Positions 47,121 to 57,620 of a stretch of DNA of 64,000 bases are shown piece by piece (positions within the stretch are counted from its first letter, which is position 1; each line of letters opens with the position of its first letter). Position numbers and translations under genes: made by a program. Under the pieces are notes generated by a model, which saw only the letters and a program-made list of their open reading frames with translations, did no database searches and had not been told where the DNA came from. Location of the stretch: positions 1,490,501-1,554,500 of the forward strand of contig OX637290.1 in assembly GCA_951799445.1 (NCBI GenBank), in the 5' to 3' direction. The stretch is from Pseudisothecium myosuroides (taxonomy: Eukaryota > Streptophyta > Bryopsida > Hypnales > Lembophyllaceae).

Positions 47121-48354
47121 AGATTATTATTATTAGACTTGTCAAATTTTTATATTTTTTTGGTAACAACTGAAAGAGGGTTTCAATGTATAGGTGTCCT
47201 TAAAAAACAACATTCTTCAAATAAGCCTAAATATCTCCACCCAAAATATGTCTTTCTTGTTGAAATTTTGGACTTTGGTAGTTGAGTGATTAGGAAAGAG
47301 AACATAAGTTATTTGATTGAAAAATCATTATTTTTGAAGGAATTATACGATTTTTTTTTGAAAGTGTTATTTTGCTGACTTCTAGCTTGGACTTTAATCT
47401 TGCTTTTGGGGGGTAGCCAATCCATTGTGGGGAGTTGAGCTTTGGAAAGAAGAAAGCGGTGGGGTAGGAAAAGCCACCAGAAGTAGAGAAAGCTGGGATC
47501 ATAGCATTTTTGGCTTTTTGTAACTGTTAAAATTAATTGTATTTTGGAGGAATGTCGATAGTTGAGGACATCTATAACAAAAAATGTTTCATTTGGATAT
47601 ATTTTATGAAGTTGTAAAGGGTCAAACTTTTTTTCTGGTACACAGGTTCTAAATTGTGTCTATATTGGAAGTAGATATTGATTAACCCCTAGAGGACTGG
47701 TTTAGTAAGTGAATAAAGTAGAATTAGTGAAAAACAGGACATTTGGTAAGTTGAGGTATTCAAAAAATGAAAATCTAGATTTTAGTACTATAGGATCTTA
47801 TACTCAACTCTTATATTGGTCTACTTTGAAATTATTAGGCCTAAATTTGTTGTGGTTTAGGAGATTATAAGGTTTAAAGTTGGATTTTTTTAATTTTAGG
47901 GGGGCTAAGAAAAAAGGCAGCTCCATTTTAGACAAGCAAATGGATATTTAGAATTAGTTGTATTGGTGGTGTTTATTTGAATTCTAATTCTTTTATAAGT
48001 TATCTACGTTCTTTTAAAAATTCAAATTGTTTGGGTTCATAGAACATAGTGCAAAAATATAGTTTAGCTCAATACACATGAAAAATCACACTTACAAAGT
48101 CTGAACTTTCAAATTTCATATCTGGATTTAAAAAAAAGAATAACAAAACTAAACTGTCAAGATATTCTCTAGCCATAGTTCTGCCCAAATGGAAAAAAAG
48201 TGAAATTTGCTTTTAAAAAAGCCAAGATCAAATGCAGACCTTGGCTAGCTTAATGGTAGTGTTGAAAAAACTAGCGGGCCAATATGGGTGGCTAGGTTTA
48301 GGAAACTAGGATAGGGCATGCTAGCCTCTGATTGACTTTGGAGCCAATTGACTT

Positions 48355-48935
48355 TGGCAATAGAAATCATAAACAACAATGGAGATGACTTAGAGGATAT
48401 TTGATATATATATTTTTCTTCTCTTCTATTGATTTATATTTTATTAATTTTTTTTTTCAATTGAAGGCACTATTGTTTGTAGGATTTTTTATTCTTTTAT
48501 ATTTAGGATAGATTATTTATTTATTTATTTCAAGCGGGTTTACTTATATATTTATGTTTAATACCTCCTTCATGTTTAAGCTATTGTCTTTTCTTTTTCC
48601 CAATTAGGGTTACTAGTCTTCTTTGCCGGTTTTATTTCTTCATTGTATATAGGGTATTCAATATATTTTTCAAGTAGGAGAACCTATATAGGTATGTATC
48701 AATTTCCATTTCCATTTTGCTTCCTTGAATTTTTGCAAGGCAACATAGCCTCCTAACAAAATTTGCAACAATCTCTAAAGTAACTTTAAAAAAAAATCAG
48801 CCAATATCAATCGTTACCAATACTTAGTACGACAATTGGAAAGGCTTGGCAACTTTTAGAGGAGCATAAAAGATCCACATGGAGACCTGCTGGAGGCTCT
48901 TGTAGTCACTACCAAATGTAGCAAGCAAAGTCACA
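48355..48935 (-). repeat. Segment inverted relative to the other duplicate
   Basis: GCAATAGAAATCATAAAC at 48357 and CACTACCAAATGTAG near 48907 appear in copy B as reverse complements, near 60690 and 60108 respectively, so about 580-600 bases were flipped in one copy after the duplication. Confidence 0.75.
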
Positions 48936-49694
48936 AGAGAGGTATTTTGTTGGGTACTACATTGGGATTTGTACCACTATATGTATCACAATTATAAACA
49001 AATTTTGATATAGAATTTTCCAGGCACCACACTTTGTTGCCTTGTTTCTAGGGCTTTTTGGGCATGTATTGCCTAGTGGGACAATTAAACCTTTTATAGC
49101 GGTTCATCATTTCATCAGAGATTAGATACTTTCTCAAAATCCAATTAGCTTTGAAACTGTTTCTAATGTCATTTACCAACCCGTCCTCACTTGCCTCATT
49201 TTGTCATAGCCTAGTAATCCCGTCTCTTTCACATAACTAACCAGATTAGTAATATGCAAATATCTAGTAATTGCTTGAAATTTAGCATGTGAAAAAATTT
49301 AGCATGTGAAAAATTCTAAGACAATGGAAGAATGAACCTTGTTTTGCCCGAATGTCTTCATGTTTGGTTGCTTTTTCAAACCCATGAAAACAAGAGTTGC
49401 CATGTATGCTTTCAAGCCCGGCACCACTAACAACAACTACCTTGGTCCTTCGGATGAAATTCCGTGCTCATCCTCCACTATTGTATACCAATTTGTTTCA
49501 GACACCAATATTTTGTGCAAAAGAGTGAATGGCCAAAACAAAGAAAATAATTGAATGAATGATGGCATTCGCCTAAAATCTACCTTACTCCCCACCTACC
49601 AAGAATGCCTTTCATTTCCGTGAGTGTTAAATGTACTTGTAGACCTATGGTACAAATGCTTGTCAACACTTGTAGGATTGGCAAGGTCCCTATC

Positions 49695-50012
49695 TGTTAC
49701 AAGTCCCTATCCGTTGTAACAGCCGGACTTGGACGGTTAGACTTGGCTAGACTTGGCATAGCGGTTATGGTGGTTACAATAGAAGGTAGGATCCTTTCCT
49801 TGCTATGTAAGGCTTGTGTGGGGAGTTTATTCCTTATGCGGTATTTTATAATGTAACGGAATGATTCAATCCACTGTGTGTGAAGTAGCTTACATTGTGA
49901 TGAATCCAGTTGATGTTTGTCTTGCATCTCAATGAGTTAGGAAGATGGTATTTAAAGGTTGTGTGATGAGATTCCGATCGGAGGATTGGCCGTGGAATTG
50001 CCGATCATGACA
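49695..50012 (+). repeat. 5' LTR of the chromovirus
   Basis: TGTTACAAGTCCCTATCCGT ... CCGATCATGACA. A TATA-like CTATGTAAGG at 49803-49812 lies about 30 bases before ATGCGGTATT (49836-49845), the likely transcript start (see the primer-site entry). Confidence 0.95.
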
Positions 50013-50023
50013 TAATACCGCAT
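50013..50023 (+). promoter_or_regulatory. Candidate self-primer binding site
   Basis: TAATACCGCAT directly follows the 5' LTR. It has no match to the common plant initiator-Met site TGGTATCAGAGC. AATACCGCAT is instead perfectly complementary to ATGCGGTATT at 49836-49845 inside the LTR. Tf1/sushi elements prime from the 5' end of their own RNA in this way. Confidence 0.5.
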
Positions 50024-50570
50024 CTCAAACGGTCCATGCTCCATTCGTGATTCATTCGGAATGTTGATCAGTAGAGAGATTGAAAAGCGATCATGATGTT
50101 TGCAATAAGAAGTCCGAAGTAAATTAAACCATTTTAATTATGAGATCTTGGAATCCCCGAGAGGCCTGGTCAGTGGGTGCAACAATCATTTGATGAAATT
50201 ACGGCCTGGCCGTGATTGACACGTTGAGGGAATTTGATAAATGGACTGGATCGGTGGAGTCGGAGAATCAATCCTATTGCTGTCGCAGGAGTTTGGCGAT
50301 CAAGGCTGACAAATCGGGAGACAAGCAGGGTGTGACGTCCAGTGATGGCGTGGCAGCCAGCACCATTGGCGCGTGCAGCTTCTTGGTGACGAGTTGAAGC
50401 ACGGAGCTGCATGATCGGGAAATGCAGTTGCGGGAAAAAGGTGACAAAATTGGAAAAGAGCGCCCAAGGCTATGAGAAGAGGTCACAACCGGAAGATGGG
50501 CGCAGGTCATGAGTTATCAAATTATTATATTTTGTCTTTATATATATTTTGATTCCTTGGTCGTTGCGGG

Positions 50571-51664
50571 ATGGATCGAGAAGGAGTATTGGAGCCTGGA
50601 AGTCTCCCGATGCCGGAGGAAATTGGACCGGATTGGGCAGCATTGATACAACAGTAGGTGCAGAATGTTCTTCAAGCCGCGATTCCCTATATAGTCCAAC
50701 AAATTACAGACCAGGCGGTTGCAAGACAGCGACCGGGGTCTCCTTTGAACTCAAACCTCGGAGTTGATAGGGATTGTCGAGAGACGGGGAGGCACAATAC
50801 AATTGAGGATGGAAGTAGGGAATCAAAAGTGGCGGATCCTGAGAGATTTTCGGGAAAGAAGGGCAACGAGGTATATCGTTGGTTTGCACAATTAAGATTG
50901 GTGTTCCGCGGAAAGCCCCGCACATACCAGTCTGATGCAGACAAAGTTGCGTTTGCACTCTCATATATGTCGAGATCGGCACAAAATTGGGCCATGCCCA
51001 TCTTGCAAGCACTTGACGAAGGAAGGGAGCATGAATTGCTGGAAGATTATGGCGCTTTTCGTGAGGCTGTGATTGGTGTTAACGGTGATCTTGATCAACG
51101 AGGCAACGCCGAAGATCGCCTTGCAAGACTCCGACAGACGGGGGCCGTGGTAACATATATATCTACATTTAACGAGTATGCCTCTCAAATTGATTGGAAT
51201 GAGTCCAGTCTCGTAGCGCGGTTCCGGGGTGGCCTCAAGGACGAGATTTTGGACTCGGTGGCTACTGCCGAGACTCAACCGCGCCGGTTGCATGAGTGGA
51301 TGGTGATGGCTTTCCGTATTGACGAACGGCTTTGGAGTCGGAAGCAAACTCATCGGTCACCAGCGGAGTCCTCTAATGTGAAAACTCAAGTTTTCCTTCT
51401 CGGGATCTAATTGGGAGATTTCAACCGGATCCGGTAACTTCGGGTCCAGTACCCATGGAACTTGGAGCGGTTCGTGGGCCTCCAGCTCTGGCAAAGACGG
51501 CGGCGGAGAGGTTGGAATATCAACGTCAAGGCAGATGTTGGGGTTGTGGGGAGCTTGGTCATGTACGTGCAAAGTGCCCCACAAATCCATTTCGACCATT
51601 ATCCATCGCAGCAACAACGGAATCGGGAAGCTCGGTCTCGGGAAAAGGTGTAGCCCGGGACTAA
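50571..51664 (+). pseudogene. gag with zinc knuckle, broken
   Basis: ATG at 50571 opens MDREGVLEPGSLPMPEEIGP; an in-frame TAG at 50655 follows 28 codons. The capsid region continues to 51407 with DPERFSGKKGNEVYRWFAQL and later SLVARFRGGLKDEI, typical of the retrotransposon gag family (PF03732-type). Near 51390 the frame shifts by -1 within a TTTT run; the next frame carries PMELGAV and the CCHC knuckle CWGCGELGHVRAKC at 51536-51577, ending at 51664. The knuckle binds RNA during packaging. No canonical slippery heptamer is seen at the shift, so I read it as decay. Confidence 0.85.
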
Positions 51665-52449
51665 ACGATGTGGTTCAGTACCCGGGCACGGTTCAGAGTG
51701 CCGCAGCTACGATACCAATACCGAGAGGAGAATTATTCCCAGACGGTGCTCTCACTAAATTGCAAAAATTCCAAGAGGGAGTGGGTGATTCCTTGTATTT
51801 GCGGGCCACAAATCCAGATGTACATCTTGCATTGGATGCCAAGATCAATTCTTGTGAAGCTCTCACCTTGGTAGATTCGGGAGCCACAGGGGTGTTTATG
51901 CACCCCACATTTGCAGCGCAGTGCAATGCTGTTATACGACCTAAAGTCAAGCCAAGAGAGGTCTGGGTAATTGATGGACGGTTGATTAATTCGGGTTTGA
52001 TCACGCACCAGGCCCAAGTGGAGCTCCTCATTGGAAGTCATCGGGAAACATTATTGGTTGATATTACCAATACAGGACGATATGCTTGCATTTTGGGTAC
52101 ACCATGGCTCATCTGCCATGATCCGACGATTTGTTGGTCACGGCGGGAGGTTTTGTTTGATTCTCCTTATTGCCATCAAAATTGCATTGGTCATCAAGGG
52201 GCGAATTTAGCAGAAGAAAAGGACACCGTGAAGGAAGTAGGGCCATCGGAATTGAAGCCGGTGGGCCCATCCCAAAGAATTGTTGAAGTTCTTGAGTTAC
52301 AATGTGTAGAGGAACGGGGAGCAACGACGGTGGAGCCGACTGAGCCAATCCACGGTCTTCCCATACTCTACCAGTCACCAGAGGAACAAGAAATCAGCAA
52401 GTTTCAAGATATTACGGATGGGGCTCTGGAGGGAAGGGCAGCAAGGTAG
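51665..52449 (+). pseudogene. Retroviral-type aspartic protease region
   Basis: Third reading frame relative to gag. The active-site motif LVDSGATGVFMHP has Asp at 51874-51876, followed by a retropepsin-like stretch with ACILGTPWL, the usual ILGxxWL block. The frame ends at 52449 before the reverse transcriptase, so protease and RT are no longer joined. Confidence 0.8.
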
Positions 52450-52504
52450 TGCGATCGGCTACTGGATAGGCAAGCGCCAGCGGTCGGGTCAAGGGCACTG
52501 CAGT

Positions 52505-53939
52505 AACGGATTCAATTTCCTCAAAGTTAACAGCACCTCGGCATGCCTTCGTCTCGGCCGCGGCTTTCCAGTTATCTGCGAGAGAAGCGGAAATTTATGT
52601 TTTAGAAATTTCGGAATGTAGTAGTACGGTTGGGATTCCTAAGCCTTTGGATACTTCAATTCCAGTTGAATACAATGACTTGCGTGGGGCTTTTAGCAAG
52701 GATGCCTCAAATGAATTGCCAAACCATGGCACGTCAGATATGAAAATTGAATTTAAGGAAGGACAAGAGCCACGTAACATGGGCTTAAGACCAATGTCTC
52801 CAAAGGAACTAGAGGAGCTCCGAAAATATTTAGAAGAAAATTTGGGAAAGGGGTGGATCCGAAGATCAAAATCTCCAGTTTCGGCGCCCATAGTATTCGC
52901 AAGAAAGAAGGATGGTTCTATTAGGGTATGTGTGGATTATCGTAACCTAAATAAAGTCACAATAAAAAATCTTTATCCTCTACCCTTGATCCCGGAGCTC
53001 ACCGATCGTTTGGTGGGAGCAAAAATATTTACTAAGTTGAATATACGACAAGCTTACCATCGAGTTCGCATGGCATTGGGTCACGAGTTTAAAACGGCTT
53101 TCAAGACACGTTACGGCCTCTTTGAATACCTGGTAATGCCTTTCGGATTAACAAATGCCCCAACTCAATTCCAATCTCATATGCAAGATATCTTTGGTGA
53201 TCTTTTAGATATTTCTGTCGTGATATATTTGGACGATATTCTTATTTTCTCGAAAAATTTGGAAGAACATTGTCAAATTGTAAGAGAAGTATTACGGCGG
53301 TTGCAAGAGCATGGACTCTATGCTAAAGAATCAAAATGTGAGTTTCATCGTTAGTCTGTGGAATTCCTGGGAATGACAGTTTCAGCGAAGGGACTTGAGA
53401 TGTGTCGTGATAAGGTTCAAACTATTCAAGAATGGCCAATTCCGAACTCGGTGAAAGAAGTTCAAGCCTTCCTTGGATTTGCAAATTTCTACCGGAGATT
53501 TATAGTTGATTATTCAAAGGTCGCTATGCTTCTCATAGCATTGACACGAAAGAATCAACATTTTGCATGGACGGGCCAGGAGGACCTCGCATTCAAGGAT
53601 CTTCAATCTAAATTTACTCAAGCACCAGTATTAATGCATCCCAACTTTGAACGGCTGTTTGTTGTTGAGACTGATGCGTCTGACATGGCAACAACTGCAA
53701 TTCTTTCATAGTACGGGGACGACGACTACTTGCATCCACGTGCATATCGAAGTACAAAGATGTCTCCTGAAGAACAAAACTATGATACTTACGATAAAGA
53801 ACTTCTCAGTGTGGTTTTAGCATTTCAAGATTGGCGTGTGTATTTGGAAGGATCCCCACATCACATTCAAGTAATTTCCGATCATAAGAACTTGGAATAT
53901 TTTCTTACTACGAAGCAATTAAATCGACGGCAAGCTTGA
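52505..53939 (+). pseudogene. Reverse transcriptase and RNase H, two nonsense codons and motif A change
   Basis: Same frame throughout, from HAFVSAAAF near 52540. RT fingers and palm: GWIRRSKSPVSAPIVFARKK, VCVDYRNLNKVT, MPFGLTNAPTQFQ, and the catalytic YLDD at 53226-53237. Motif A normally reads KLDL; here it is KLNI, with AAT (53040-53042) where the metal-binding Asp codon belongs. TAG at 53352-53354 interrupts between FHR and SVEFLGM. RNase H follows with ETDASD, KELL and [12 protein letters not shown] at 53709 and TGA at 53937 break it. All stops are one C-to-T step from CAG or CGA. Confidence 0.9.
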
Positions 53940-55603
53940 TGGTCGGAATTTATGTCGGCATTTGATTTTGAAATCCAGCATCGGCCGGGTTCATTGAACG
54001 GGAGAGCGGATGCACTTTCTAGGCGAGTCGATCTCATGGAGGGAAGAAGTCAAGAAGAACGACCCCTTTTACGGTTGGCAGCATTGGAATCTTGTCAACC
54101 AGTGTGGACCAATGATCGCATTCTCAAACACTTAAAGGTTGCTACTGAGGAAGATTCAATGCTCCAGCCCATACTTGAATTTTTTAGAAAAGACTCGCAT
54201 CAAATCTCGGGGGATATTCGTCGCCGGCTCCAAGCATACACTTTCAGTGAAGGGGTTCTCCGTTTCCAGGACCGCATATATGTACCGGATGATGAGGAGC
54301 TTCAGAGGCAAATTCTACGGTCTAGACATGACGCCCCAGCTGCGGGACATCAAAGACGAGCCAAGACTTTAGAATTGGTCACACGAACTTTTTATTGGCC
54401 TACTCTTCGACGATATGTTCATCGTTACGTTGACGGGTGTGATATTTGTCAAAGATCTAAGCTATGCATCATGCACGTTATGGACTCTTGCAACCCATTC
54501 CAGCTGCTCATGCACCATGGAAACGAATTTCTGCTGATTTTATTGTCAAGTTACCCATTAGTAGTGGATACAACTCCGTGATGGTCGTGGTGGACGAGAA
54601 TACAAAACTCGGCCATTTTATTCCCACAAATGAGACTATTGATTCACAAGAGACGGCTTTGTTATATTTACACCATATTTGGAAGCATCATGGAACACCA
54701 GACGAGGTGATATCTGATTGCGGACCAGTATTTGTATCAAAATTTATGAGGAGATTATCTGACCTACTTCGCATTAAACCATGTCCAACAACTGCTTTTC
54801 ACCCGCAAGCAGACGGTCAAACCGAGCGGGTAAACCAGGTTCTTGAACAATTTTTAAGGATGTTTACCACAAGACACCAGGATGATTGGGCGGATCTACT
54901 TCCTCTTGCGGAGTTTGCGTATAATAATGCCTCCCATTTGGCAACGGGCTTCTCTCCTTTTTACGCCACATACGGATATCACCCATCTTTATCTTTTATG
55001 ACACCGACTTCATCCACCGTTCCAGCTGCTGAAGATAGGGTGAGGCATTTACAACAAGTCCATGAAGAATTAAAAACTATGATTCAAATGGCAAGCAAAC
55101 AAGCTAAACGGATTTATGATAAGGGAGTAAAAATGCAGCCAACTTTTCAAGTTGGGGATAGGGTCCTTCTTCGACATGACAATATTGCCACAAACGTACC
55201 ATCAAGGAAGTTATCATCTAAATTCTTGGGACCGTTTCCAGTAATATCTCAACTCTCGGATATAGTTTACCGCCTGAAGTTGCCAAAAACTTTACGTATC
55301 TATGATGTGTTCCACGTGTCGCTACTTGAATGATATTGTCAAGACACCATTATTGGTCGACGTCCCACAATCCCGTCACCAATTGTCACTCCCGATGGGG
55401 ACTTAGAATACAAGGTCCACCAGATCCTGGATTCAAGATTTTTTGGTCGTTGGAAAAAACTACACTATCTGGTTTCGTGGAAGGGATACGGCCCAGAAGA
55501 AAATTCATGGGAGCCAGCGGCAAATCTCGAGAACGCCCTTGATGCTGTCGCGGAGTTTCACAAGCTTCATCCTCAGGCGCCAAGTGACAATAAGGGGGGG
55601 TAA
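53940..55603 (+). pseudogene. Integrase and C-terminal chromodomain, broken
   Basis: His-His-Cys-Cys zinc site (RHDAPAAGH ... CDICQ) at about 54325-54456, then a frameshift near 54460. The catalytic core follows in the next frame: ADFIVKLP, ISDCGPVF (usually SDRG) and DGQTERVNQ hold the D, D and E. The GPF-type segment is FLGPFPV. TGA at 55331 stands between VSLLE and the chromodomain, at about 55400-55570: LEYKVHQILDSRFFGRWKKL then HYLVSWKGYG and NSWEP, with the aromatic residues expected for methyl-lysine reading. The frame ends at TAA 55601-55603, directly against the 3' LTR. Chromodomains direct integration toward marked chromatin. Confidence 0.9.
55592..55600 (+). promoter_or_regulatory. 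Polypurine tract
   Basis: AAGGGGGGG three bases before the 3' LTR, the expected plus-strand primer. It is also the last coding stretch (Lys-Gly-Gly) of pol. Confidence 0.8.
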
Positions 55604-55921
55604 TGTTACAAGTCCCTATCCGTTGTAACAGCTGGACTTGGACGATTAGACTTGGCTAGACTTGGCATAGCGGTTACGGTGGTTACAATAGAAGGTAGGA
55701 TCCTTTCCTTGCTATGTAAGGCTTGTGTGGGGAGTTTATTCCTTATGCGGTATTTTATAATGTAACGGAATGATTCAATCCACTGTGTGTGAAGTAGCTT
55801 GCATTGTGATGAATCCAGTTGATGTTTGTCTTGCATCTCAATGAGTTAGGAAGATGGGATTTAAAGGTTGTGTGATGAGATTCCGATCGGAGGATTGGCC
55901 GTGGAATTGCCGATCATGACA
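55604..55921 (+). repeat. 3' LTR of the chromovirus
   Basis: Same length as the 5' LTR. Five differences: four transitions and one transversion (T in the 5' LTR, G in the 3' LTR, at GATGGTATT/GATGGGATT). Confidence 0.95.
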
Positions 55922-55983
55922 CTATCATCATCACTCTCATTTGAATTGTGAATTTTGTCATTATCTGAGGAGTAAGGTAGAAG

Positions 55984-56701
55984 CACTACACTAAAATTGG
56001 TAAATAGTGTTGGGTGATAATTAGTGTTGTTCCCTGTTTTTACCCCCCAACACTATTTTCCAACTTATGTGTAAATAGTGTTGGGGCACTTACCTCCCAC
56101 CGTCAAAATCTGCCCCTTCCCTGGGAAACTGTGTTTTCCCGCCTCTTGCCGTCACACTTTGGCCCTTCCCTGGAAAACTGTGTTTTCTACGCATCTTGCC
56201 GTCCAGTTCCTTCTCTAAGAAAACTTTCATTTTCCCTTGTCCAGTGGAGGGATTGTGGAGGAGCTCTTTGCTCTATCACTTGAAGGAGGCTCCTTCCGGG
56301 GGGGGTGTATATACTTCGTGGTTTCCTGCCGATTTCTTTGCCGCTTGATTTCAAATTTCTCACAGCAATTCAGCATTTTTTCAGCAATTCAGCATTTTCT
56401 CACAGCAATTCAGCATTTTTCAGCAATTCAGCATTTCATTTATTTATTTCAGCATTTCATTATTTATTTCAACATTTAAGCATCTCATTGTCTATTTCAA
56501 CATTTCATTTAGTTCCCATCTAACACCAAATGCACTCTCGTAAAAATTCTGACTCTCTCTGTCATTCATCTGATTTTACTATCGAGTTAAAATAGTGTTA
56601 GATTTGGTAAATAATGATCTAACACTAACCTTGCAAATCACAATTAGTGTTAGGTGGGACAATTAGTGTTGCCAACACTATTTACCAATTTTAGTGTAGT
56701 A
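55984..56701. mobile_element. CACTA-like non-autonomous element with subterminal repeats
   Basis: Starts CACTACACTAAAATTGGTAA and ends with its inverse TTACCAATTTTAGTGTAGTA, a terminal inverted repeat of about 28 bases. Copies of TAGTGTTG/CAACACTA crowd both ends, as in the subterminal repeats of En/Spm-type elements. About 718 bp. The 3-bp flanks do not match cleanly (AGC/AGT), so the superfamily call rests on the ends. Low-complexity CAGCAATTCAGCATTT repeats fill 56360-56500. Confidence 0.65.
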
Positions 56702-57620
56702 GTCAACCACGTCCAGTACCCAACTTGCAGGGGTGCAATATTTCTAACCCAAGGTTGAAACAAATTTCCAAGGGAAGCTGAAAATGTGTTTTTTTGGTCT
56801 TTTTCAAGGTTGGAACTAATGAGGTTATGACACATGTCCCAAAGTAGTGAGCAAGAAAGTAAGAAGTAATGAGCGGGAAATTAGTTCTTGAATGACCGGA
56901 ATTGGAAGACTCTAGAGAGTGGCTACTAGTGAAATGCACTTTTTGGTGCCCAAAATTCATTGCAAATTCAATTCTGAAAATTTTGTAATCCCTATATTTC
57001 CTATCTTCCTACATGGGAAATTTTTCCACCACCTCCTACTATGCACAATCTGCTCCAAAGTTGCTTAACCCTTGAACGTCGGGCTCATAACCGTGGAAAT
57101 CATCTGTTTTGTCTCCTTGTGAATTGTTGAATTAAAATAATGCAAAAGCACTCATTGGAAGTCAAACTATTGTAGATTATCTTCCCTTTTCCCACAAAAT
57201 TTGGAGGATGAATAGTTGCAGTTTTGTCCTACACAGGAGATTCTCTTGTCATTCATTGGCCTCAAAACGTCCGCCTTGACGTTTAAGGGTTAAATGGTCG
57301 ACTACTGGTGCTTTTACCTTAATTATCATCATCTGTATTTCAAGTAACTTGTAGCAGCTTGAGTCTCTTGCACCTTCTCTGTCAAACTCCCCGTCAAACT
57401 CTTGACTGTCTGTAAACAATGGATTTGCACTGCCGTTTGCCATGGCGACATTGCCATTTGGAATGTGGTGCAAATCAGCCCACGTCCATGGTCGGCTCTG
57501 CATTGTTGGCCGGTTGAGATTGTGTGAAATCCAGGGAAATCTGAGTTCGTTATTTGAGGTCACAGTGGTAAGGATAGATTTGAAGAATCTCACAAGAGTT
57601 CATGGCATGGAGAATTGAAA
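56702..57620. other. Non-coding with unassigned exon-like ORF
   Basis: Holds the piggyBac-like element at 57069. A minus-strand frame at 57249-57593 includes MANGSANPLFTDSQEFDGEF followed by DREGARDSS, with fairly coding-like composition but no recognised family and no clear splice partners. I do not call it a gene. Confidence 0.3.
57069..57289. mobile_element. piggyBac-like short element, 221 bp subfamily
   Basis: Flanked by TTAA (57065-57068, 57290-57293). Ends CCCTTGAACGTCGGGCTC / CCTTGACGTTTAAGGG. The interior aligns with 18731-18952 at nearly the same length. Confidence 0.8.

Larger units (their letters stand above)
45565..49570 (+). repeat. Segmental duplication, copy A
   Basis: Homologous to 57621-62179 from ACGGCAAGCTCAACGATAAT to GAATGAATGATGGCATTC. 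Collinear except that 48355-48935 is inverted relative to copy B, and copy B has extra DNA at about 58398-58730 and 60703-61545. Copy A also has three units of a 268-bp tandem array against two in copy B. The proximal part is the upstream region of the B3 gene. Confidence 0.88.
49695..55921 (+). mobile_element. Ty3/gypsy chromovirus, full-length but inactive, 6.2 kb
   Basis: Two 318-bp LTRs with TG...CA ends, flanked by the 5-bp target duplication CTATC (49690-49694, 55922-55926). Internal order gag, CCHC knuckle, protease, reverse transcriptase, RNase H, integrase, chromodomain: the chromovirus arrangement. The LTRs differ at 5 of 318 positions (about 1.6%), so insertion is fairly recent. 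Coding is broken by five in-frame stops, at least three frame changes and a changed catalytic residue. It inserted between the two segmental-duplication copies, 120 bases beyond the end of copy A. Confidence 0.95.

Noticed and set aside
47681..48270. TTAACCCCTAGAGG at 47693 (and its duplicate near 59410) as another piggyBac-like element
   Set aside because: A plausible left end, but the only right-end candidate (GGCTAGCTTAA near 48245) pairs poorly, so I do not call an element.
51380..51410. Programmed -1 frameshift between gag and the zinc knuckle
   Set aside because: The local sequence lacks an X XXY YYZ slippery heptamer in frame, and the element carries many other lesions, so a simple base loss is more likely.
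49697..55836. Identical 76-residue minus-strand ORF at 49697-49927 and 55606-55836
   Set aside because: Identical because it lies in the two LTRs; antisense and without any domain.
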